A stretch of 22,164 bases of DNA, taken from the IMG/VR virus record IMGVR_UViG_3300031951_001322, positions 1 to 22,164 of that record; one strand, written 5' to 3'. Source of the DNA: a virus. The notes below the pieces were generated by a model. It did not search any database, had not been told where the DNA came from, and saw nothing but the letters and a program-made list of their open reading frames with translations. Numbering within the stretch: the first letter of the stretch is position 1; the number at the start of each line of letters is the position of its first letter. Positions 7,932 through 14,494 of the stretch are shown here, in pieces. The position numbers were made by a program, and so were the translations under genes.

Positions 7932-8236
7932 TACGCGATCCCTGCTTGGATCACGTTCAATGTGACCGTGCCAGTGCCAGAGTTGACCAGCACCTTCATG
8001 GCACTGATCGGGAAATTGATTGAGCCATCTTCGTTGCCAGTTTTGCTGGTGATGCTCACGTCATCAAACCACGTCGTCAGGCCAATTGCCGGATCGTCGT
8101 AGCTGAATTGAATCGAGTAGTTGACGGTGCCACTGACCACAGCCGCAAAACCGATGTTCACGGGTGTGACGTTGGTGTTGATCACCACAGAGTTAGAAGA
8201 CCCGGTGCCCGTTTTTGAAACTGTTTGCACTTTCAT
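7931..8236 (-). CDS. Small beta-rich phage protein (101 aa)
   Basis: I choose ATG 8236 (MKVQTVSKTG) because GGAG stands six bases upstream. A TTG four codons earlier overlaps that ribosome binding site. The product is Val, Thr and Ser rich with alternating hydrophobic pattern: SNSVVINTNVTPVNIGFA, YSIQFSYDDP, TWFDDVSITSKTG, INFPISAMKVLVNSGTGTV. That is typical of a single beta-sandwich domain. The layout, with VNYSIQFSYDDP before W and a late ISAMKVLVN.GTG, resembles small hypothetical proteins in phage structural operons. It starts just after a UUCG terminator and shares one base with the next gene. Minor virion or decoration protein is a guess from context. Confidence 0.72.
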   Translation of the reverse strand: MKVQTVSKTGTGSSNSVVINTNVTPVNIGFAAVVSGTVNYSIQFSYDDPAIGLTTWFDDVSITSKTGNEDGSINFPISAMKVLVNSGTGTVTLNVIQAGIA

Positions 8237-8250
8237 GCTTTTCTCCAATT

Positions 8251-8272
8251 AAAAGCAGGGGCCGAAGCCCCC
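8251..8272 (-). terminator. UUCG-loop hairpin, probable intrinsic terminator
   Basis: On the minus strand the transcript reads GGGGC-UUCG-GCCCC followed by UGCUUUU. This is a five base-pair G/C stem closed by the extra-stable cUUCGg tetraloop, with a short and imperfect U-tract. It lies between the stop of the glycine/lysine-repeat gene (8281) and the ribosome binding site of the next gene. It may terminate partially or protect the 3' end of the upstream message. Confidence 0.65.
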
Positions 8273-8280
8273 ACTTAATT

Positions 8281-9465
8281 TCAGCACATGCCGCCGCGAT
8301 TTTTAGGAGTTACCGTGACTGATTTCTCGGTCTTGGTGACACTACCAGCAGGCTTTGTGGCCATGCCTGTAAGGCTTTTGAAGCCCTCCTTGGCGGTCTC
8401 ATACAGCTTGCGAGGTACGGCACGGATGGATTTCGCCATGTTCATGTCTTCCTCGCTCGGGCCAATCGACTTGTCATAAGCACCCTTGGAGGCGTCGCCG
8501 CCTTCAGAGAACTTGTTGACCTTGCCGCCCTTTTTAAAGGTGCCAGATTGCAAGCTGTTGGCTACGGGACGCGAGACGAAGTGACGGGGCATCTTTTCAG
8601 CTTTCCCATCATCGACGACGTTACCCCCCGTAGCATAGGCTTTTTTTGCTGAACCACCTTTCATAAAGCCGCCAGCATTACCTTTGCGAACTTCACCAGT
8701 GGTGGTGCCCTTTACGCCGGGCTTGGAGGTGTTGGCTGGCTTGTTTTCCCAGCAGCCATCACCCTCAACGGTTGCGTCGGTCAGACCGGGAACGTTGCCG
8801 CCTTTTTTGAAGCCGCCTGCGTTGCCCATCTTCACGCCAACGTTGCCGCCAGACTTGTAGCCACCGGGCTTGCCCTCTTTGACTTCACCAGTGCTACCAG
8901 TGGTCGCGCCTTTTTTGGCGGTGTCCATCTTGGTCTTTCCGGTTTTGCTCATGATGATGCCGCCGGAGGCCTTGCCGTGTGCTTTGGAGGCAGACATCGA
9001 CTCGTGGTGCTTCAACTCTTTTGCAAGAGCCTTGCACTCAGCAGAGCCGCCGTCCTTCATGCCAGCCATGGCACGCTGCACCATGGCCGCACGCCTAGCG
9101 CGCTGCGCGGGAGCCATGCCAGCCAAGGCTTGACGGCCCATGGCACGCATAGGCGCAGGAGCAGGCGAAGCAGCCCCAGCAAGAGCGCCGGGCATTGCCA
9201 CAGGCATAGCCCCACCCATTTGCTTGTGAGCGACCTTGCCGCCCTTGGCATACATGTTGGGGTTCATCGAGCGACGACGTTCAGCCATGGATGGCTTTTT
9301 GGGGGCCATACCACTTTCAGCTTCGGCAAAAGGATTGGCACCGGACATGGCTTTGTGGCCATCGTCCTTGCCGCCTTTTGCAGCGACCTTACCGCCTTTT
9401 TTGAGTTTCAGAATGACTGAAGGCTCATTGGTCATCATTTTGACCATTGGTTTGAATTGACCCAT
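8281..9465 (-). CDS. Glycine/lysine-rich protein with about ten GG motifs (394 aa)
   Basis: AGGAG stands six bases before ATG 9465. The product has a short hydrophobic-basic N-terminus (MGQFKPMVKMMTNEPSV) followed at once by KKGGKVAAKGGKD. Motifs of the form [FYKM]-x-x-GG-[KNSD]-[VA] recur at about residues 24, 31, 75, 139, 206, 222, 270, 280, 313 and 322. A longer internal repeat is seen at about 184-222 and 249-281 (TTG..GEV..G..GG[YF]..GG). Residues 91-135 are Ala, Met, Pro and Arg rich. Residues 141-165 hold ECKALAKELKHHE, a short helix. The chain ends NRGGMC. It is very basic, with little predicted globular core. I recognise the style from uncharacterised phage proteins near capsid genes. 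It may be an internal DNA-associated virion protein or an assembly factor; neither is shown. Confidence 0.75.
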   Translation of the reverse strand: MGQFKPMVKMMTNEPSVILKLKKGGKVAAKGGKDDGHKAMSGANPFAEAESGMAPKKPSMAERRRSMNPNMYAKGGKVAHKQMGGAMPVAMPGALAGAASPAPAPMRAMGRQALAGMAPAQRARRAAMVQRAMAGMKDGGSAECKALAKELKHHESMSASKAHGKASGGIIMSKTGKTKMDTAKKGATTGSTGEVKEGKPGGYKSGGNVGVKMGNAGGFKKGGNVPGLTDATVEGDGCWENKPANTSKPGVKGTTTGEVRKGNAGGFMKGGSAKKAYATGGNVVDDGKAEKMPRHFVSRPVANSLQSGTFKKGGKVNKFSEGGDASKGAYDKSIGPSEEDMNMAKSIRAVPRKLYETAKEGFKSLTGMATKPAGSVTKTEKSVTVTPKNRGGMC

Positions 9466-9476
9466 GTCGCTCTCCT

Positions 9477-10448
9477 TTAGGCTTGTGTGACGCCGAGAGC
9501 ACCAACGCGAGTTGCATTGGGGCCGACTGCGATGCCGGGCAGCAAAATTCCCATCACTGTGCGAACGATGCCGTTCGATGCAGTGGCAGGGGTGTAGGTA
9601 CCGCGCACGTCACCAGTGGTGGTGGTTGCAGTAGCGGTGTCAGCGGCGACAAAAGTACCAGCGTCTTGCGCCAGTGCGTTGTTGCTCTTCACGCTTGCCA
9701 CGTAGGCCACGTTGAACACGCGAACTGGGATACCAAGGATGTTGGTGGTGCCGAGTGCGGTGGTTGCACCAACTGCGCCAGACACGGTGGCCGAGGTCAC
9801 GATATAGAAGGCCTTCTTACCGTTCACAGTCACGGACTGAGTGGTGCCAGTGGCAATCACTTCGCTCATTGGCTGACCGTAGTAGTCAAAACCGTTGATG
9901 GTCACGTTGCGGTTGGTAATGGTGCCTGTGCCAATGGTCACAGCGACTGCGCGAGGGCAGTCCAGTTGCAGACCAGTTGTACCGTTGTTCAAAACGACAG
10001 ACTTGACGTTTGTGCCAGCGGTCAGCGTGTAAGCGCTTGTTGGCGAAGCAGCGGTTGCAATGTTGTTGGTCACAGCAGCCTGAGGAACGACGTCCCACAC
10101 ATAGATGCGACCCAGAGGGCCGATACCCAGACTCATCGGAGATGGGTTCTCGTATGGAATGTTGCTGTTGGCCGTCATGGTGGTGCTGGACGCAGACACG
10201 GACTGATTGATCGTGTATGTGCCTACGCCGCCACTTCCGGTACCCATCGCAGTGATGAAGGTGCCGTCGGTCACGCTGGTGCCGTCAACGTACATACCAA
10301 CAGTCAGTGGTGCGCCGGACAGCAAAGCGGTAACGGTCAGGGTGGTGCCCGACATCGAACCAGTGAAAGTGGTCGAGTAAGGGCGAACGCCCGTGCCCAT
10401 GAATGTTTGGGCTGGGCCTAAAAACAGATCGTCTGAAAACTGAGGCAT
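9477..10448 (-). CDS. Virion protein with inserted fibre-type beta domain (323 aa)
   Basis: AAGGAG lies seven bases before ATG 10448, downstream of the capsid terminator. The flanking parts form one protein: MPQFSDDLFLGPAQTFMGTG at the start and PMSLGIGPLGRIYVWDVVPQA after residue 103. Between them, residues about 26-94 carry FTGSMSGTTLTVTAL, VGMYVDGTSVTDGTFI and GTGSGGVGTYTINQS. This module is known from many phage fibres and surface proteins. Later, NRNVTINGFDYYGQPMSEVI and SVTVNGKKAFYIV resemble the 259-residue virion protein. The tail GILLPGIAVGPNATRVGALG is hydrophobic. Position next to the major capsid protein and abundant small residues suggest a head surface or decoration protein. The role is inferred; no catalytic motif is present. 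Confidence 0.75.
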   Translation of the reverse strand: MPQFSDDLFLGPAQTFMGTGVRPYSTTFTGSMSGTTLTVTALLSGAPLTVGMYVDGTSVTDGTFITAMGTGSGGVGTYTINQSVSASSTTMTANSNIPYENPSPMSLGIGPLGRIYVWDVVPQAAVTNNIATAASPTSAYTLTAGTNVKSVVLNNGTTGLQLDCPRAVAVTIGTGTITNRNVTINGFDYYGQPMSEVIATGTTQSVTVNGKKAFYIVTSATVSGAVGATTALGTTNILGIPVRVFNVAYVASVKSNNALAQDAGTFVAADTATATTTTGDVRGTYTPATASNGIVRTVMGILLPGIAVGPNATRVGALGVTQA

Positions 10449-10480
10449 CGTCTTTCTCCTTGAAAAGTTTGACGAGATTT

Positions 10481-10510
10481 AAAAAAAGGGCTGGGTTTTT
10501 ACGCCAGCCC
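10481..10510 (-). terminator. Strong intrinsic terminator after the major capsid gene
   Basis: The minus-strand transcript has a perfect seven base-pair stem GGGCUGG / CCAGCCC, a nine-base loop CGUAAAAAC and an immediate run of seven U. It begins eight bases after the capsid stop codon (TAA at 10519-10521). On the plus strand no T-run follows the stem, so it acts for the minus direction only. Genes beyond it need read-through or a promoter I cannot identify. Confidence 0.9.
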
Positions 10511-10518
10511 CTGTCACT

Positions 10519-11433
10519 TTAGACGCCGGGAGTACCGTAGGCGCAACGTGGATCGGTGAAACCGATGTCGTAACGCTCAGTGGCCTTGTAGCGCATTGTG
10601 TCGGTCTCGAAGTCGCCTTCCATGGTCTTCTCCAAACGACGGCGCATGAGCAGCTTGAAGCCCTCAGGAGCGTCGGTTTGAACCCAGAATGCGGTGCTCG
10701 AGGTCAGACGCGACAGAACAGCGGCACCTTCGTCCAGCAAGCCGATGGACTTGACAGGGTTGATGTCGTTGTTTGCGTTGCCTGTACGGAGCACAGACTT
10801 CAACAGAACTTCGGCTTGGAAGATGTTGCCGGGGGCCACGATCAGTTGACGTGGAACCAGACGAATTCTCTTGCCGTTGTTGTCCACAGCCTGACGGATT
10901 TGAATCAGCATCTGCTCCAGAGAAGTCTGGGACAGGTTGGCAGCGGTAGCCAATTGGTTGCTGAAGGTGCCGTTGACGATGGGGTGGGCGGTGTTGATCA
11001 GAGACACACCGTCGCCGCCGGGGAAGGCGTTGTTGAAAGCGGTGTTCAGCACGTTCGCAGCCAACAGTTCTTTGGTTTCCACCAGAGACTGGGCCAGATG
11101 GCGTGCATACACTTGACCGATACGGATGTGGTCGCCGTCTTCCACCAAGACTTTTGTCAGGGCGAAAGCCAGACCGTACACCTTGTACAGGTAGCGCTTC
11201 AAGAAGAGGACGCCACCTTGTTGGTAGGTCACTGGTGTACCGTCAGGCAACTGCGGGGCAGCGCCGAAACCGTACAACACGGGCTCTTCGTGGTAGTTAC
11301 GTGGAATGCCGTCTTCTTCGCGGAACACACGGCTCCACTCGTCGGCACGTTGGTCATAGACTCCGTCGAAGCACTCATTCAAGATGGGTTCAACAATCGA
11401 ACGAAAGTCCGTACTGCGCATTGGTGCGGCCAT
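10519..11433 (-). CDS. Major capsid protein, Mu gpT-like / HK97 fold
   Basis: The product has 304 residues. AGGAG lies six bases before ATG 11433. Residues 1-60 (FRSIVEPILNECFDGVY, WSRVFREED) form an N-arm-like region. The central part has RYLYKVYGLAFALTKVLVEDGD, then long helix VYARHLAQSLVETKELLAANVLN, as in the HK97 spine helix. NTAHPIVNGTFSNQL, then LSQTSLEQMLIQIRQAVDNNGKRI and PRQLIVAPGNIFQAEVLLKS match the conserved second half of Mu gpT-type capsid proteins. AFWVQTDAPEGFKLLMRR leads to the C-terminus. It forms the icosahedral shell. It follows a decoration-type gene and is followed directly by a terminator, as expected for the most abundant protein. No cleavage site or protease gene is visible nearby. 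Confidence 0.88.
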   Translation of the reverse strand: MAAPMRSTDFRSIVEPILNECFDGVYDQRADEWSRVFREEDGIPRNYHEEPVLYGFGAAPQLPDGTPVTYQQGGVLFLKRYLYKVYGLAFALTKVLVEDGDHIRIGQVYARHLAQSLVETKELLAANVLNTAFNNAFPGGDGVSLINTAHPIVNGTFSNQLATAANLSQTSLEQMLIQIRQAVDNNGKRIRLVPRQLIVAPGNIFQAEVLLKSVLRTGNANNDINPVKSIGLLDEGAAVLSRLTSSTAFWVQTDAPEGFKLLMRRRLEKTMEGDFETDTMRYKATERYDIGFTDPRCAYGTPGV

Positions 11434-11451
11434 TTTTTACTCCTTGGCTAT

Positions 11452-12048
11452 TTAAGCAATCGCGGTGACAGCACCGAAGAATTGCGAGTTAGAGTTCACG
11501 ACACGCACGATGGTGAAAGCGTCGCCCCAGTCGTTGCCCGGATAAGGAGCAACATCAACAACACGCATCTGACCTTGTGAGCCATTGCCGACGGCAGTTG
11601 CAGAGCCAAGAGTGGCTTGCGACAGACCAGTCACAGCGGAACCAGCGGTCACGTTGGTGAAGTTGTACTCATTGCCGATGGAGGTTTGAGCCATCGAGCC
11701 GTCAGCTTGGATTTCATAAACGATGTTTTGGTCGTTGTAGAAATAAGCGACGCAAGTACCTGCGGTGTACGCAGTGTTTGCAGGCCAGTAGTTCGACACA
11801 CGGGCGCGGCCAGTGGTGTCAGTCCACTGCACGCCAGCGAAAGCGCCAGACCATGCACCAGTGGTGCCTGCGGGGATGATGGTACCGAGGGTACCGCTGT
11901 TTGCGGTCGTGCCGTACTGGACGGGTTGACCCTTCAGAATGTTCGAGCTATAGCCCGAAACGATGCCGCCAGCCAGCGCCTGAGCGCGATCCAAACCAGA
12001 AGGATGGAACGCAGGACGCAAGCCAAACGGAGCAGAGGTTGCACTCAT
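11452..12048 (-). CDS. Probable capsid decoration/head structural protein (198 aa)
   Basis: AGGAG lies six bases before ATG 12048. The product begins MSATSAPFGLRPAFHPSGLD, a conserved start I recognise from proteins next to phage capsid genes. It continues with LKGQPVQYGTT, FAGVQWTDTTGRARVSNYW, CVAYFYNDQNIVYEIQADG, then a small-residue region and MRVVDVAPYPGNDWGDAFTIV. The profile is beta-rich with one cysteine and no enzymatic motif. It lies 18 bases upstream of the major capsid gene. Decoration or head-stabilising function (like lambda gpD, but not detectably homologous) is inferred from position and composition; a minor capsid protein is the alternative. Confidence 0.8.
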   Translation of the reverse strand: MSATSAPFGLRPAFHPSGLDRAQALAGGIVSGYSSNILKGQPVQYGTTANSGTLGTIIPAGTTGAWSGAFAGVQWTDTTGRARVSNYWPANTAYTAGTCVAYFYNDQNIVYEIQADGSMAQTSIGNEYNFTNVTAGSAVTGLSQATLGSATAVGNGSQGQMRVVDVAPYPGNDWGDAFTIVRVVNSNSQFFGAVTAIA

Positions 12049-12062
12049 AATTAACTCCTTTG

Positions 12063-12608
12063 TTAACCCGAAAATACGGGCGTTCGGTTGGGTTGCTGTT
12101 CAATAGAGCCAATACCTTCACCCTCGACGTTCACAAGCGACCGTCCGTTGCTGTCACGCTGACCTTGGAGGTTCTCCACTTGGACACGAATCTTCTCAGC
12201 CTCTTCACGTGGTTTGTCGTGATGGTGAAAAGCCATGACCTCTTGGTAAATGTCCATGGGCAACTTGAACAGCAACATCTCGTTGCATGAGATGTATCCA
12301 ACATGCTCACCTGACTTCACCTTGAAGTCTTCATAGCCGGGCAACTCATCCGCTTTCACGGGAACGTAGCCCAAGCGAATCCGCTTGTCGATGCTGTCGT
12401 AGCTGTTGGTTGTCGAAAGCCAGCAAAGGTGCCACCCGTCCATGTCGGGCAGTTTTGGCAATGCTGATTGCGTCCATTCCTCACTCCACATCTTGCGACG
12501 TTCCTGATTTGAAATGAACTTATCCTCGGGTGCTCGGCGACTTGCGTCCTCGCTTGCGCGATCATTGCGGCCACCAGCATTGAGAGATTTTTTGAGACGT
12601 GATTCCAT
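12063..12608 (-). CDS. Conserved phage head-module protein of unknown role (181 aa)
   Basis: AAGGGG lies upstream of ATG 12608. The N-terminal 45 residues are charged and probably disordered. A compact core follows with MDGWHLCWLSTTNSYDSIDKR, then IRLGYVPVKADELPGYE, VGYISCNEMLLFKLP and YQEVMAFHHHDKPREEAEKI. I recognise the WLSTTN.YDSI..R...GY.PV and SCNEMLLFK.P pattern from phage head operons, always near scaffold and capsid genes. The last 40 residues are polar again. It lies between the scaffold-like and decoration genes. It may be an assembly cofactor or minor head protein. No catalytic residues can be singled out. Confidence 0.75.
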   Translation of the reverse strand: MESRLKKSLNAGGRNDRASEDASRRAPEDKFISNQERRKMWSEEWTQSALPKLPDMDGWHLCWLSTTNSYDSIDKRIRLGYVPVKADELPGYEDFKVKSGEHVGYISCNEMLLFKLPMDIYQEVMAFHHHDKPREEAEKIRVQVENLQGQRDSNGRSLVNVEGEGIGSIEQQPNRTPVFSG

Positions 12609-12626
12609 GATGTTTTCCCCTTAGAT

Positions 12627-13613
12627 TTAGTTGCGGCGACCGTTTTGACGGTCGAATTCAATAAACTGCTTGACCATTCGTGCTTTGCGCTCAGGATTGT
12701 CCCAAGCACCCACTTCTTTCATCGCCTTCACACGTTCGGGCGACAAAACAAATTGGGTGCGGTTGGAACCACCATAAGCCGCTGAAGCCTCGCGTCCTGC
12801 ACTTCCCACAACATTCCTTGGTCGTCTGACATCACGGGTATCCGTGTCATTGGAATCATTGTAACGGTGTGGCAACTCTCTTTGCAAACGGCTATCTAAC
12901 TCGTCCCAGTAATCGGGATCGGTCGGATTCCAGCCTTGAGTTGACATCACCTCATCGATCTTTTTGGCGATGCGGCTATCGGGGTCTGTAGCCGCCGGGT
13001 TGTACCATTTATTGCGGCGCATCCACTGTGCAGCCAGCTTCTGAACCTGTGGATCAGGCAGGTCAGTGTTGTCCTGTTGAGGACGACGCAATTCTTGGTC
13101 AGCCTGCTGGCGCAGGGTCGTCAAATTGCGTGCTTCTTCTTGTGCGGCCTGCCACATGGTCTGTGCTTCGACCATCGCCTCGCCATCGCCGTTCTGAGTG
13201 GCCTCAGCCAGCTTCATTTTGGCGTATTCAAGGCGCGTTTGAGCGTCTTCAATGCCCTTGTCGATGCGAACCAAGTGCTCGGACTTGGTATTGCGCTCCA
13301 ACTGGCTCAAACGGCGCTTGAATTCCTCGTTTTCACGCTGGAGTTGAGTGAGTCGGGCGTCCTTTTCCTGATTTGTCTTGCGAATCAGGTCTTTTTTTGC
13401 CCGGCGACGGCCACGTTTTGCTGCGCGCAGTTCAGCGTCGTCGTCTGGATGGTCTGCATCTTCGTCATTGACGCTGCCACCATCGGCTTTGGAGCCTTGT
13501 TGGTCGTCATTTGGGACGCCATCAAGCATGTTTTCAGGCAAATCGACCACTGCGGAGCCATCTTGCTCCTCCATGATCGCAATATCGTCCTGTTTGTCGT
13601 TCGGATCAGCCAT
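12627..13613 (-). CDS. Scaffold-like head assembly protein
   Basis: The product has 328 residues. AGGAGGG precedes ATG 13613. Residues 1-60 are acidic and begin with EEQDGSAVVDLP at 15-26, a motif shared with the portal. Residues about 61-175 are charged, heptad-like helix rich in Arg, Lys, Glu and Gln (KDARLTQLQRENEEFKRRL), strongly suggesting coiled coil. Residues 190-245 contain QKLAAQWMRRNKWYNP and DPDYWDELDSRLQ. The end FVLSPERVKAMKEVGAWDNPERKARMVKQF is basic and helical, as expected for a capsid-binding scaffold terminus. Location between portal and capsid genes fits a scaffold that templates the procapsid. There is no protease domain. Confidence 0.8.
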   Translation of the reverse strand: MADPNDKQDDIAIMEEQDGSAVVDLPENMLDGVPNDDQQGSKADGGSVNDEDADHPDDDAELRAAKRGRRRAKKDLIRKTNQEKDARLTQLQRENEEFKRRLSQLERNTKSEHLVRIDKGIEDAQTRLEYAKMKLAEATQNGDGEAMVEAQTMWQAAQEEARNLTTLRQQADQELRRPQQDNTDLPDPQVQKLAAQWMRRNKWYNPAATDPDSRIAKKIDEVMSTQGWNPTDPDYWDELDSRLQRELPHRYNDSNDTDTRDVRRPRNVVGSAGREASAAYGGSNRTQFVLSPERVKAMKEVGAWDNPERKARMVKQFIEFDRQNGRRN

Positions 13614-13625
13614 TGTTCCCTCCTG

Positions 13626-14081
13626 TTAGACGTAGGCTTTGAAAGAAAGTGGGTTGCCCGTGACAGTGGCGATCAACTCGTGATCGTTCAGCGTCATGAA
13701 CAGCACCGGGTCTTCGTTCTCTTCATCGGCTGGGCTCTTGATTTCCCAGCGATCACCGCCCCACTTAGGGACTCGAACGAAATCGCCCACCTGTGCCCAC
13801 GCGCCTTCAGGCCACGAAGCCATGGTGTCACGATTTTTGTACGCCAGTGGGCCAACAGCCACGACCTTGCCGATCATGTTGTTCCACTTCTCGTTCTCTT
13901 TGGTCTCTTCGACCAGAACGATGCGTCCTGTTTTCTTTTTGATGCGCCGCAGTTGCACGATTACTCGTCCACCTAGCGGTGCCATCCCCGGCTTCACGTC
14001 AGGGAAAGCCCACGCCAACTCTTGCGGGTCGGGCGTGTCGTCCGTTGCCTCGAAGGCCACGATCTTTTTCACTTCACTCAT
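13626..14081 (-). CDS. GroES-like co-chaperonin
   Basis: I choose ATG 14081 (MSEVKK), six bases after AGGAG; in-frame ATG 14084 and TTG 14087 lie too close to or in that site. The product has 151 residues. From residue 35 it follows GroES/Cpn10: PLGGRVIVQLRR, a loop with KKTGRIVLVEETKE, GKVVAVGPLA, VGDFVRVPKWGGDRWEI and LFMTLNDHELIATV. The tripeptide Ile54-Val55-Leu56 matches the GroES mobile-loop residues that bind GroEL. A 34-residue N-terminal extension and a longer insert near residue 80-97 distinguish it from the host protein (about 97 residues). Position directly before scaffold and capsid genes suggests it works with host GroEL to fold capsid protein, as T4 gp31 does. The domain call is from motif reading only. 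Confidence 0.85.
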   Translation of the reverse strand: MSEVKKIVAFEATDDTPDPQELAWAFPDVKPGMAPLGGRVIVQLRRIKKKTGRIVLVEETKENEKWNNMIGKVVAVGPLAYKNRDTMASWPEGAWAQVGDFVRVPKWGGDRWEIKSPADEENEDPVLFMTLNDHELIATVTGNPLSFKAYV

Positions 14082-14157
14082 CATCAACTCCTAACACCAT
14101 ATTTCAGGTGCATCGTTATGCGCTTGGTCAGCGCGGTCTCACCCCGGAGTGGGGCTA

Positions 14158-14337
14158 TCAATCTCTGTTTTTATCTTCATCCAACATATTGTCGATCATG
14201 TCCAAGGTAGATTGCAGTCCTTGATACTCGCCGACCATGCGTTGGTAGCCATCCCAAGATGCAGGCACCCCTTGTGCAAGGGACACATGAATCTCGGCTT
14301 GGCGTATTTTGATCCGATGGATCAGTGCTTCAAGCAT
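14158..14337 (-). CDS. Small conserved helical phage protein (59 aa)
   Basis: ATG 14337 is chosen because it overlaps the stop of the preceding small gene (ATGCTTGA). An in-frame ATG at 14418 would extend through that gene and adds sequence unlike the family. The product is MLEALIHRIKIRQAEIHVS, then LAQGVPASWDGYQRMVGEYQGL and LDMIDNMLDED. The pattern, two short helices with W..YQR.VGEY.GL, is one I know from small proteins beside phage portal genes. No function is established as far as I know. An AAGAAG sequence upstream is a weak ribosome binding site; translational coupling is likely. A head-assembly role is inferred from position only. Confidence 0.72.
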   Translation of the reverse strand: MLEALIHRIKIRQAEIHVSLAQGVPASWDGYQRMVGEYQGLQSTLDMIDNMLDEDKNRD

Positions 14338-14494
14338 TTGACTTCTTGGCACCAGACAGGCCACCGCTGCGCTTGGCAGGCTTGCTGTTGCCTCCCTTGC
14401 TTTGCATGGACTGGCCATCTAGCTTCTCACCCATTGCGAGACGCTTGTGCTGAGGCACGTTAATGCCCTTTTGTTCTTGATCAGACGTTGCCAT
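14330..14494 (-). CDS. Very small basic protein between portal and helical protein (54 aa)
   Basis: The frame starts at ATG 14494, inside the last codons of the portal gene, with AAGGAG seven bases upstream, and stops at 14330 overlapping the next start. The product has the features MATSDQEQKGINVPQHKR, then GEKLDG and QSKGGNSKPAKRSGG. It is Lys, Gly and Ser rich and contains one KGGN motif like those in the larger repeat proteins. Good ribosome binding site, tight overlaps on both sides and the recurring motif support expression. The function is unknown. Confidence 0.7.
   Translation of the reverse strand: MATSDQEQKGINVPQHKRLAMGEKLDGQSMQSKGGNSKPAKRSGGLSGAKKSNA

Noticed and set aside
9483-10421. 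Long plus-strand open frame of 312 codons
   Set aside because: Cys, His and Gly rich with no recognisable motif; it is the antisense shadow of the 323-residue virion gene, which has a ribosome binding site and known modules.
10678-11580. Long plus-strand open frame of 300 codons over the capsid gene
   Set aside because: Antisense shadow of the major capsid protein; no ribosome binding site or family resemblance.
13077-13976. Plus-strand open frame of 299 codons with hydrophobic stretches
   Set aside because: Runs across two well-supported minus-strand genes in antisense; hydrophobicity comes from reading coiled-coil codons on the other strand.
14338-14418. N-terminal extension of the 59-aa gene to ATG 14418
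   Set aside because: It lies over the 54-residue gene and its sequence does not fit the conserved helical protein.
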